Positions 25,425-36,000 of a stretch of 64,000 nucleotides of DNA are shown one piece after another; within the stretch, counting starts at the first letter, position 1, and every line of letters starts with the position of its first letter. The DNA lies in the NCBI RefSeq assembly GCF_019969725.1, contig NZ_JAHXYW010000016.1, forward strand, positions 18,183-82,182, in the 5' to 3' direction. The position numbers and the translations under genes are program-made. The notes under the pieces are model-generated. The model searched no databases. It was not told the DNA's origin and worked only from the letters and a program-made list of their open reading frames with translations. Origin of the DNA: Neobacillus bataviensis. Its GTDB lineage: Bacteria > Bacillota > Bacilli > Bacillales_B > DSM-18226.

Positions 25425-25465
25425 AATCCCCCAATTTACTTTCCACTGCCTGCATGTACAATTTG
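25425..25465 (+). promoter_or_regulatory. Shared upstream element of protease 2
   Basis: AATCCCCCAATTTACT (25425-25440) is identical to 20401-20416 and is followed by TGTACAATTTG at 25455. The surrounding sequence is not conserved, so the motif is likely functional rather than a relic of recent duplication. Confidence 0.6.
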
Positions 25466-25500
25466 AATTGTATATATTTTCAATAAAAGGAGCTGAGTTA

Positions 25501-28500
25501 ATGACAAAGAGTAAATTAAAGGCTTTAAAGGTGATGACCACTGCAGCTGTAACCTCAATAATTTTATCTTCATTTACAGCTTTTGCAGAAACTAGTGAAC
25601 CTTCAACAGGTTCACAGCAAGCACAATATACAGCTAACCAAACCAAAATAGATCAAGTATTAAAACAATTGACACCTGAACAACGTAGAGCGATTCAAGA
25701 TTTAACGAACACTGAAACAACGGGACTTCAATTGTCCTCCACGACTGACTTAACAAGCGACCAAGAGATTTCTGTCATTATAGAGTTTAAAAATAGGCCT
25801 GCAAAAACGGCTGTTCAAATAGAAAAATATAATGGTAGAGAGCTTAGTCTAGAGGACGCAGAGAAATCTGTAGTAGAAGACCATACTACCTTCAAGCAAG
25901 ACTTAGAAGCTTTAAAGATTAAAGGGAAAATAACTAGATCGTATACGCAAGTATATAACGGAGTTTCTATGACTCTTCCTGCAAACGAAGTAAAGAAATT
26001 ATTAAAATCAAAAGCAGTAAAAAGTGTTTGGGAGAACCAAACAATTCAGTTGGATAGTACAACCGAGATCGCATCAGAAGGAACATCGGCGTACACGGGT
26101 AAGGATCCCCAAGAACTTATGGGTATCGATAAACTACATAAAGAAGGAATTACAGGGAAAGGAGTTAAAATCGGGGTATTGGATACAGGTATAGATTATA
26201 ATCACCCTGATTTAAAGGATGCTTTTAAAGGTGGATATGATTTTGTTGATGATGATAATGACCCAATGGAAACGACTTATGAGGATTGGATAAATGCAGG
26301 GAAGCCTGAAAATGGTGGTCGCGCTTATTACACGGATCATGGAACGCATGTGTCTGGAATCATTGCTGGTCAGCAGAAAAATGATGCGATGTACTCGAAA
26401 TTGGGCGTAGCACCAGATGCTGATTTACATGTGTATCGTGTGTTGGGTCCCTATGCATCAGGAACCGAAGAGAATATTATTGCAGGTGTTGAACAGGCTG
26501 TAAAAGATAAAATGGATATCATCAATATGTCTCTCGGAAATACTTATAATAGTCCTTTATCTCCAATTTCTGTTGCTGTCAATAATGCAGTTATATCAGG
26601 TGTGAATGCTATATTAGCGGCAGGAAATAGTGGAGGAGCCATGTATACAGTAGGTTCTCCAGCTGCTTCTCCATTGGCGATTACAGTAGGATCAACTAAT
26701 ACGGAAGTAGCTCTCCCTGGATTTTTTGGGACATTTAATACAACAAATAAACAAATTGCAGCTGAAATTCGTTATTGTACAACCGGATTTGGAATTGAAT
26801 CCAGACTGCTTAAAGGTCAAACCATTGAGGTGGTTGATGCAAATTTCGGAACAATGGATGATTTCGCTAAAATAAATGTCAAAGACAAAATTGCCCTTAT
26901 ATCAACAGGAGGAGGCTTAACAGTTAGCCAGATGGTTGCCAATGCAAAAGAAAACGGCGCTAAAGCTATCTTCATCTTTGATAAGTTGGGCTCTGGATAT
27001 ATTACCGACAGACTCACAGAGATACCTGGCTATATTCCGGCTCAAATCATGTCAGGCGCGCAAGGAAAAGAAGTGAAAGAAGCCTTAAAAACAGGGCCAG
27101 CTTTCTTTACTTTCAATGAAATAAATGAAAAATATATGGCTTATGATGATACGATATCTTCCTTCAGCTCTCGCGGGCCAGTTTTAAATACGTACGATAT
27201 CAAGCCGGAGGTTATGGCACCAGGCGGTACGATTATGTCCACTGTATCAGATCATTATCGCGGAAAAAATTATTTAGGAAATTATAAATATGCTTACGAT
27301 AAGTTCTCTGGAACTTCTATGGCTACGCCACACGTTGTAGGTATAGCAGCCTTAATGCTACAAGCCAATCCAAAGCTTTCTCCTGAGGACGTAAAAAGTA
27401 CTTTAATGAATACAGCAGATACGGTTAAAGGCAGTTATACTTACAGCGTGTATGAAGTTGGAGCAGGACGGGTTGATGCATACGAAGCTGTTCATGCTGT
27501 TTCTTCCTTCGAGGTACATGATGACACTTTCACCTTAAATGTAAACGATAAGGAAAGAAAGATGAAAGAAATTACAGGCGCATTGAGCTTTGGAACGTAT
27601 TTTGCGAGTGAGAATGATATTACTGCAAATAAAGAAATTGAGATACAAAATAACAGCAGTCAAGAACAGACTTATGAAGTGAAAGTAAGCTACCAGACAA
27701 CAAGAATGTCTAATGATGCCGTTCAAAACGGTGTAGTATTGGAAACAGCTCCTTCTGTGACATTGAAGGCAGGAGGAAAAGAAACCGTTTCTGCGGAAAT
27801 CAAAGTTCCATCCACTGCGAAAAACGGCGGTTATGAAGGATATGTTACTTTTACAAATAAAGATAACGCAGATGATACCTATCAAATTCCATTTGCAATT
27901 CGGAAAGTAACTGAAGGTGTAAAATCTATCAATATCGCAAACACTTTGACGACTATCCAGGGAAGTGGAGGTACTAATGTTCTAGGAGGGAATTTTTCGT
28001 TAAATTCTCATATGAAATCGATTGATATGTTTTTAACAGATGCAAAATCAGGTGAAGAGCTTGGATTTATCGGAAATTTTGATGGGGCTTGGATCAGCGA
28101 GAATACGACAACAAGCTTTGCTTTTAATGGAAATTATTATCCGTTTACCGATGATAAAAAGAACCCAATTTCCTATGATACACAAATGGCAGAACCGGGT
28201 TCCTATAATCTAAAATTTGTCTTTACAGATTATCAAGGAAAAGAAACGATTATCGAAAAACCGTTTGTCATTGATAATGAGATGCCAGCTATCGAAACAG
28301 AAATGCAAGATGGAATAATTGAAATCGACCCTGCTTCACCAACGATTCAAATCAAGGGTAAAGTATATGATAAACAAATTGAAGATGCAGTGGCTCTCGG
28401 ATTAGATGTAAAACAGGGCAATAACCGTCTTAATTATAAAACTGGCACCACACCTTATCCAATGACGCATACGGTAGATCAAATGGGGAACTTCAATTAT

Positions 28501-29574
28501 ACTACTACCTTACAAAACTACCAACAAGTTCTGCCTATCAGTTTTTACACTCAAGACAGAGCTGGTCTTTCTTCTATACAGAAGGAATTCATTTTTGTTA
28601 AAAAAGGAATGAACTATATTTCCACCATTCCTGATAAAAAACAAGTTAAAACCGGCGATGTAATCACTTTTACATCCAAAGCAAACAACAGCACAAGCTG
28701 GAAGGAAGCGAAATGGAACTATCAGTTCAACAAAGATTATCTTGCGATCGAATCAGTTGAAGTTCCAGAAGAGCTGAAAGATAAGGTTACATTGGTAACG
28801 ACAGAAACTAGCAGTGGTCTATCAGTCTCACTTAAGACACTTTCAGGTACCATCCCAGCATCTGCAACACTTCCTTTATTACAAGTAAAAGCAAAAGTCA
28901 AAGAAGATAAGTTCATCGATACTTACGTTAATATGTCAGTAACAAATGCAATTTATACAGCTGAGAACGGCACAAATACAACTGCAGTTTCAGCTCATCC
29001 GTCTGTAAAAGTATGGCCAAAATATTCCCAGATAAATGGAGATATGAATGGGGAAGGAATCTATTATAGAGATGGATATGGGCAACTACTCACTATGTAT
29101 GTCAACTATCTTGCATTAGGTGCGAAAGTAACCGTAAAGGACGAGCTGGGCAACACGTATGAAGGGAAAGTAACTGCCGATGCTAAGTTTACAGTGAACG
29201 GATTGCCTTCTGATCGTAAAAAATTAACATTACAGTTTGATGTACCAGGTCATTTTACAATCGAGAAATCATTCACAATCGGCCGTGAAGGTGGAATTGG
29301 GGAACAGCGATTGCTTTCTTTTAAATCAGCCAAAGCCGGCGATGTCAATAAAGACAGCTTGATTGATATTGATGACGCAGTTTATTTAAAAACCAATTGG
29401 AATACATCCGATCGCAGCGCGGACATCAACTTCGACGGAATCGTAGATATGAAAGATATGAATTATATCGTGAAAAACTATCAACTTGAAAATCCAACAG
29501 TGAAACCAGCTAAAACACCTAAAGAAAACGCAAATGGTAAAACGCTGGAGGAAATTATTAGTTCATTAAAGTAA
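25501..29574 (+). CDS. Second large secreted S8 protease with cohesin-like and dockerin modules
   Basis: A 1,357-aa paralogue of the protease at 20496, here called protease 2. It starts at ATG 25501 (AAAGGAGCTGAG upstream); the frame is open earlier but gives no signal peptide. Signal peptide residues 1-28 (cut near AFAET), I9 propeptide (about 75-175), catalytic Asp in VLDTGIDYNHPD (about 229), His in DHGTHVSG (about 281), PA insert (about 400-530), Ser in SGTSMATPHVVG (about 606). Beta-sandwich domains, a cohesin-like region (about 1045-1165) and a C-terminal dockerin (GDVNKDSLIDIDDA, ADINFDGIVDMKDM) follow. The short tail GKTLEEIISSLK resembles that of protease 1. All catalytic residues are intact. 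It lies just upstream of the Tc toxin genes. Confidence 0.92.
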   Translation: MTKSKLKALKVMTTAAVTSIILSSFTAFAETSEPSTGSQQAQYTANQTKIDQVLKQLTPEQRRAIQDLTNTETTGLQLSSTTDLTSDQEISVIIEFKNRPAKTAVQIEKYNGRELSLEDAEKSVVEDHTTFKQDLEALKIKGKITRSYTQVYNGVSMTLPANEVKKLLKSKAVKSVWENQTIQLDSTTEIASEGTSAYTGKDPQELMGIDKLHKEGITGKGVKIGVLDTGIDYNHPDLKDAFKGGYDFVDDDNDPMETTYEDWINAGKPENGGRAYYTDHGTHVSGIIAGQQKNDAMYSKLGVAPDADLHVYRVLGPYASGTEENIIAGVEQAVKDKMDIINMSLGNTYNSPLSPISVAVNNAVISGVNAILAAGNSGGAMYTVGSPAASPLAITVGSTNTEVALPGFFGTFNTTNKQIAAEIRYCTTGFGIESRLLKGQTIEVVDANFGTMDDFAKINVKDKIALISTGGGLTVSQMVANAKENGAKAIFIFDKLGSGYITDRLTEIPGYIPAQIMSGAQGKEVKEALKTGPAFFTFNEINEKYMAYDDTISSFSSRGPVLNTYDIKPEVMAPGGTIMSTVSDHYRGKNYLGNYKYAYDKFSGTSMATPHVVGIAALMLQANPKLSPEDVKSTLMNTADTVKGSYTYSVYEVGAGRVDAYEAVHAVSSFEVHDDTFTLNVNDKERKMKEITGALSFGTYFASENDITANKEIEIQNNSSQEQTYEVKVSYQTTRMSNDAVQNGVVLETAPSVTLKAGGKETVSAEIKVPSTAKNGGYEGYVTFTNKDNADDTYQIPFAIRKVTEGVKSINIANTLTTIQGSGGTNVLGGNFSLNSHMKSIDMFLTDAKSGEELGFIGNFDGAWISENTTTSFAFNGNYYPFTDDKKNPISYDTQMAEPGSYNLKFVFTDYQGKETIIEKPFVIDNEMPAIETEMQDGIIEIDPASPTIQIKGKVYDKQIEDAVALGLDVKQGNNRLNYKTGTTPYPMTHTVDQMGNFNYTTTLQNYQQVLPISFYTQDRAGLSSIQKEFIFVKKGMNYISTIPDKKQVKTGDVITFTSKANNSTSWKEAKWNYQFNKDYLAIESVEVPEELKDKVTLVTTETSSGLSVSLKTLSGTIPASATLPLLQVKAKVKEDKFIDTYVNMSVTNAIYTAENGTNTTAVSAHPSVKVWPKYSQINGDMNGEGIYYRDGYGQLLTMYVNYLALGAKVTVKDELGNTYEGKVTADAKFTVNGLPSDRKKLTLQFDVPGHFTIEKSFTIGREGGIGEQRLLSFKSAKAGDVNKDSLIDIDDAVYLKTNWNTSDRSADINFDGIVDMKDMNYIVKNYQLENPTVKPAKTPKENANGKTLEEIISSLK

Positions 29575-29761
29575 TTTATTACAAATTGTTTTTGTCAAAG
29601 ATCAGATGTTCGGTACAGAAGGAGTTTTAATATATAATAATAGAGGTTCGCTTCCTCACATATGTGTCTGAGGAAAGTGTTTGGTAGGTTCATCATACTA
29701 TGTATCCACGCTTTCCCAAGATTAAGAAACAAGAAAACTAAATTAAATTTCACAGATATGC

Positions 29762-29798
29762 TAAAAACGCCTTCAAAATAAATTTTGAAGGCGTTTTT
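29762..29798 (+). terminator. Strong intrinsic terminator after protease 2
   Basis: AAAAACGCCTTCAAAAT and ATTTTGAAGGCGTTTTT form a perfect 17-bp stem with a 2-nt spacer. The stretch 29575-29760 before it has a CTTCCTCA/TGAGGAAG-like hairpin and no gene. Confidence 0.92.
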
Positions 29799-29922
29799 TA
29801 TATATTAATCTATTTAATAATTTTGCAAAAAAAATTCAATCTAAAAAGTACAAGTGAAACTTCAATAGATTTACTAGTTACCTTGTAGTGAAAAATGTTG
29901 AAATTACTCGAAAAAACCTTTT

Positions 29923-29950
29923 TTTTGTAAAAAGATTTTAATTTACAAAA
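29923..29950 (+). promoter_or_regulatory. Inverted repeat upstream of the Tc toxin genes
   Basis: TTTTGTAAA (29923-29931) and TTTACAAAA (29942-29950) are perfect 9-bp arms around a 10-nt spacer. This may be an operator or a weak hairpin. No clear promoter boxes were seen nearby. Confidence 0.4.
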
Positions 29951-29985
29951 TTCTCCTAAGTTACCATAATTATGGTGTGATTGAA

Positions 29986-30063
29986 ATGCAGTGTATGAGT
30001 TATCCGGAATTTCTTAAAAAATTGAACAATAATGAATTTAACCCGCTAAATGTTGATGATTGA
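29986..30063 (+). CDS. Possible 25-aa leader peptide before the toxin gene
   Basis: The frame begins MQCMSYPEFLKKL and ends PLNVDD, with GGTGTGA 6 nt upstream of the ATG. It stops 14 nt before the start of the TcB-TcC gene, within reach of that gene's ribosome site. It could couple translation to the toxin gene or be the remnant of a longer gene. No homologue is recognised. Confidence 0.35.
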   Translation: MQCMSYPEFLKKLNNNEFNPLNVDD

Positions 30064-30077
30064 AAGAGGTGATAAAA

Positions 30078-33000
30078 ATGAAAAAAGAAAATGAAAACTC
30101 AAAGTCCTCTCAATTTCTCAAAACAGATGGAGGTAAAACAAAGTCCAATGGCATTGAGGTTCCTTCCATTTCTTTACCAAAAGGCGGAGGTGCCATTAAA
30201 GGAATTGATGAGAAGTTTTCTGTAAATGCGGTAAATGGAACTGCTACCTTTTCCATCCCCCTTCCGTTCTCTCAAACGAGGGGCGGCGCTTCCCCTTCTT
30301 TAAATTTAACTTATAATTCAGGCGGAGGAAATGGTATTTTCGGTTTGGGATGGACTTTAAGCCTGCCGAACATAAAACGCAAAACAGAAAAAGGTCTACC
30401 CCAATATCTTGATAATGTGGATTCGGATACTTTCCTTTTTTCAGAAGCTGAAGACCTTGTTCCGGAATTCACCAAAAAGGAAGATGGCAGTTTTCATATA
30501 GATATGGATGGGAATTACATCATCAAGGAAAAAGATTCCCCAGACGGCTTATTCACGATTAGGTTTTATAGACCTCGTATTGAAGGCCTATTTGCCAGAA
30601 TTGAGAGGTGGTCGGGGAAAACATCACAAGAAATCAAATGGCGTGTCATTACAAAAGAGAATGTAACGACACTTTTTGGATGGAGTGTCGCTTCAAGAAT
30701 TTCCGACCCAAAGGATGCTAATAAAATATTTGAATGGCTGCCTGAATTTGTCTTCGATGACAAGGGCAATTGCACGCATTTTATTTATAAGAAAGAAGAT
30801 GGTAAAGGATGTAACACTTCGTTGTTGCACAATCGAAATCGCGTGGAAAACGGGAATATTACATACACCAATCTGTATTTAGAGAAGGTGCTTTACGGGA
30901 ACAAAACACCATACAAAAAACTAAATGACGCCTATCCAAATGAAACAGATTTCCTGTTCCAAACGGTATTTGATTACGGAGAATATGACAGTAACCCCCC
31001 TTATACAAAAGTGAAGGAATGGGATTTTAGAACCGATGCCTTTTCAGAATATAAGGCAGGTTTTGAAATCAGGACCACAAGACTTTGCAGACGAGTATTA
31101 CTGTTTCATTATTTTGCTGAACTTCCCGGCGGTTCGGCTTTAGTAAAATCCCTCAACCTAGGATACAACTCCGCAAGCAAAGCGGATTTTACCTTCTTAA
31201 CCTCCATCACCGATAATGGATACATCAAGAAACCGGACGGGACATACACACATAAACACATGCCTCCTTTGGAGTTTGATTATCAGCAACATGATTGGAA
31301 CAAAGATGTCAAGGCCATATCACCTGATGCTCTCATTCATGCACCTGCGGGATTGGAGGATCCGCTCTATCAATTCGTTGACTTATTCAACGAAGGTCTT
31401 TCAGGCATTCTGACCGAACAGGGAGAAGGCTGGTTTTTTAAACACAATTTGCGCGACGGAACGTTTGGACCGGCAAAGCTGGTGTCACCGAAACCTTCTT
31501 TTACAGGTCTAGGTTCACAGCTGCAATTAATGGATCTGGATGCGGATGGAAGCAAACAACTGGTCACTATGAACAGTGTACCAAAAGGATTTTTTGAATT
31601 GAGTGACACTGAACAGTGGCAGGCTTTCCGGACTTTTGAAAACATGCCCAATATCAATATGGAGGATCCCAATGTCCGGATGGTTGACCTTAATGGGGAT
31701 GGAAAACCGGAGATTTTGATTTCTGAAGATCACGTGTTCACCTGGTATGATTCAGCGGGAAGAAAAGGATTTGAAAGTTCTCAGAAAATGTGTAAGCCCT
31801 TTGATGAAGAAACCGGTCCTAATCTCGTCTTCGCCGATCCGGAACAAACTGTCTTTTTGGCGGACATGTCCGGCGATGGCTTGACGGATATCGTCAGAAT
31901 AAGAAATGGGGAGGTTTGCTATTGGCCAAACCTCGGTTACGGAAGATTCGGCCCTAAAGTGTGGATGGACCATGCTCCGGTTTTTGACCATCCTGATGCA
32001 TTTAATCCATCGTACTTGCGTTTGTCCGATATTGACGGCTCAGGTACCACCGATTTGATTTATTTGGGAAAGAACAAATTTACCTGTTGGATGAATTTAA
32101 GCGGAAACGCGTTCGACCCGACGCCATTTGAAATCGATCTCTTCCCGGAAATTCATCATGATTCCAACATCACGGTCAACGATTTGCTGGGCAACGGCGT
32201 TGCCTGTATCGTCTGGTCAAGCACTCTTGCCAAGGATGCCTATTCGCCAATGAAATACATAGACCTGATGGGCGGAAAAAAACCCCACATCATGATTTCC
32301 TACAAAAACAATCTTGGCAAAGAGGTCCATCTGGAGTATACTCCCTCGACTAAATTCTACATCGAAGACAAGCTCGCAGGCAGACCGTGGGTTACCAAGC
32401 TGCATTTTCCAGTACACTGTATTTCAAAAACGGAAACAATCGATAAAATTTCGGGTTACAGGTTTGTCAGTTCCTATCGGTACCGTCACGGCTATTATGA
32501 TCATGCCGAAAGAGAATTCAGGGGTTTTGGCATGGCAGAACAAATGGATACCGAAGATTTTGAACAATGGGCCAAGAGCGATGCGAGCAATATCGTGGAC
32601 AAAAATCTGCATCAGGAACCGGTTGTTACAAAAAGATGGTTTCATACTGGAGCCTTCGTCGGCAGGGAAAATCTTCTTAATCCGTTTGCTCATGAATATT
32701 GGTATGAGGAAATGGCAAGGCAGGGCTTTGATGATGTTTCCAACTATGAAGCTAATTTACCCGATGCCCAGATCATTGCCGCACCGGGATTGTCACCAGC
32801 CTTGATCGATCATCTCAACGCTCAGGAATGGAGGGAGGCTTTGCGTGCATGCAAAGGCCAGGGCTTGCGTTCAGAAACGTTTGCTCTCGATTCCCCGATA
32901 CTAGGAGCGAAATCTGACCAAATAAAAAAACAACTCACACCCTATTCCGTAGCAACGCATAATTGCATAATCGAACTGCTTCAGCCAAAAGGGCAAAACA

Positions 33001-36000
33001 AGCATGCCATTTTTGTCGTTAAAGAACGAGAAGCCATCAACTATAGCTACGAGCGGAACACTGAGGACCCACGCATTACACATACTCTTAACATCAAACT
33101 AGATGAATATGGGAATGTGTTAGAATCAGCCACGGTGGTTTATCCGAGAATCAAAGCGGATCGTTCCTTGCCCATCGAAACACAGGAAGTTCAGAGCAAA
33201 ACACTGATTACCTATATGCATGGAAGCTTCACCAACGATATTGATACTCCGTCTTCATACAGACTAAGACTACCTGCAGAAGTGAAGACTTACGAGTTAA
33301 AGAATGTTGCAAAAAGCAAGCAATTCTATTCCGTGAATGATTTCGAGAATGTTCTTGCGGCTGCGGTTGAAGTGGATTACCATCTAACGGACCATCAACC
33401 TGTACAAGATACTTCTCAGAAAAGATTGATTGAACATACACGCACCCTCTATCGAAGCAGCAATGCCAAGGATGCCCTTCCTTTATATAGGCTGGCAGAA
33501 TTGGCGCTTCCGTATGAAAGCTATCAATTAGCCTACACGCCGGCTCTTATAAACGATATTTTTGACGTAAAGGTTGACGAAAGCTTGATGCTGGAGGGCA
33601 AATTCACACGCCTTGAAGGCAGTGACTGTTGGTGGATCCGAACGGGGACCGTCCAATTTATCGACATTGGGGAGGACGAAGCCGACGCTCAAAACCGTTT
33701 TTATGTTCCTGTTTCCTATACGGATGCTTACGATGCCGAGACAAAGTTAAAATACGATACCAATTATCTATTCATCGTAGAAACCGAGGACTCTTTAGGG
33801 AATAAAACAACGGTGGACCTTTTTAATTACAGAACGCTTAAACCACAACGGATGAAAGACCCGAATCACAATATTTTTGAAGTAATCGAGGATGAATTGG
33901 GCTTGGTCAAAGCTATGGCGGTATACGGAAAAGGAAATGAAGCTGACGACCTTCTTGGCTTGTATGAGTTTACTTCTCCAACTGAAGACGAACTGGTTCA
34001 TGATTTCTTCCATTCGACAGCTTCCGACGTGTTGGTTGCGAATGGAAAAGAATTACTGAACCATGCTACGGCAAGATTCGTTTATGACTTCTTCGCATAC
34101 CGAAATTTGGGCAAACCGGCGGTTGTCGCCTCCATTGCAAGGGAGGAGCATTTCAAGATAATCAACGATTCGCCCGTGCAGATCAGCTTTGAATATTCCA
34201 ATGGCCTCGGACAAGTCGTGATGAAGAAATCTCAGGCAGAACCGGGGCCAGCAATGCAAGTGGTAGTGCACTCCGACGATTCCTACACTGTTTCCAATAT
34301 TGATACTTCCAAGCTGAGCCAGAAGCAGCTAAGATGGATCGGCAGCGGAAGGACTGTATTCAACAACAAAGGCAATGCCATCAAACAATACGAACCATAC
34401 TTTTCGGTCACGCACAGCTACGAAGATCAGAAGGAATTGGTGGAAATCGGGGTTACCCCCATTATGTATTACGATGCACCAGGAAGGCTCATTAGGACCA
34501 AAATGCCCGACGGTACTTTGTCTCGCACGGAATTCGATTCATGGAAACAAGCCGTATACGACCAAAATGATACGGTATTGGAGTCGACTTGGTATTCCAA
34601 ACGCATCAATCGCCTGATCGATGCGGAGCTCATTGCGGAAGGCAAGGACCCGGAGCGGGAAAAAGCGGCGGCTGATAAAGCTGCTAGGCATGCCGGATCT
34701 CCGAATGTTCTGCATTTAGATACGCTCGGCAGACCTGTTTTGTTGATTGAACATAATAAAGATTTGACAACCAATGATGATGAATTTTACCTGACTATTG
34801 TCGAACTCGATATCGAAGGCAATCTGCGCAAGCTGACTGACGCACGCGGAAACGTCGTGATGCAGTATAAATACGATATGCTGGGCAACAAGGTGTATCA
34901 GCAAAGCATAGATGCCGGTAAGCGGTGGTTGCTGCAGAATATTTTGGGTATCTCACTGCGGTCCTGGGATGAACGGAACCACGAATTTCAATATTTTTAC
35001 GATATTCTGCATCGGCCGACACACAGTAAGGTTATTGGCGGTGATGGAGATCAACCTCTTAACCATATATTTGAGCGGATCTTTTACGGAGAAGGTGAGG
35101 CAGATCCCGAACGAAATAACCTTAGGGGACAGGTAATCAGGCATTATGATACTGGAGGGGTTGTGGAAATGCCTGAATATGATTTTAAAGGGCAGCCAAA
35201 ATCCACTACCCGTAAGCTATTCAATAATTATAAAGCCGTAACCAACTGGATAGACACTAACTTAGTAACAGATCTTGAATCCGAAAGCTTTACCTTTATT
35301 ACCGAGAAAGATGCACTTGGAAGAATTACGAAACAAATTGCACCGGATGGGAGCGTTATCACTTCGACGTACAACGAAGCGGGACTGCTTAATGGCACAA
35401 GCGTCACTCATTCGGGATCAACTGTTGCTTCTGTTTATATTAAGGACATTCAATACAACGAAAAAGGCCAAAGAAATGAAATTATTTATGGCAACGATGT
35501 AATTGAGAGATTTTATTATGACAAGGAAACTTTCCAGATGAGAAGGATTGAAACCAAACGCAGCAATAATGATCCGCTGCAGGATTGGAATTACACATTT
35601 GATCCTGTAGGAAATCTTACTCATATCGAAGACAAAAACATTCCTGTTGTGTTCTTTGACAATCAGAAAGTTACCGGGGTCACCACCTATACTTACGATG
35701 CCCTTTATCGTCTGGCGGAGGCAACAGGCAGAGAAAACAATACACTTTTGACTTTTGACAGTAAAGACAATTGGAACGACGCCCCCTTCAAGCGGCAAGT
35801 ACACCCCGGTGATCCGATGGCAATGCGGAATTACACTCAAAGTTACAGCTACGACGCAATCGGCAATATCCTGAAAATGCGCCATCAAGCATCTGGAAAC
35901 AACTGGACAAGGGATTATACCTACCAGGCTTCGAATAATCGTTTGTCCAGCACAGTAATCGGTGCAACTACTTACAGCTACTCGCACCATCCGCGACATG

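Noticed and set aside
30060..30077. TTG start for the TcB-TcC protein
   Set aside because: The ATG at 30078 has AGAGGTGAT at proper spacing, while the TTG lies before that ribosome site.
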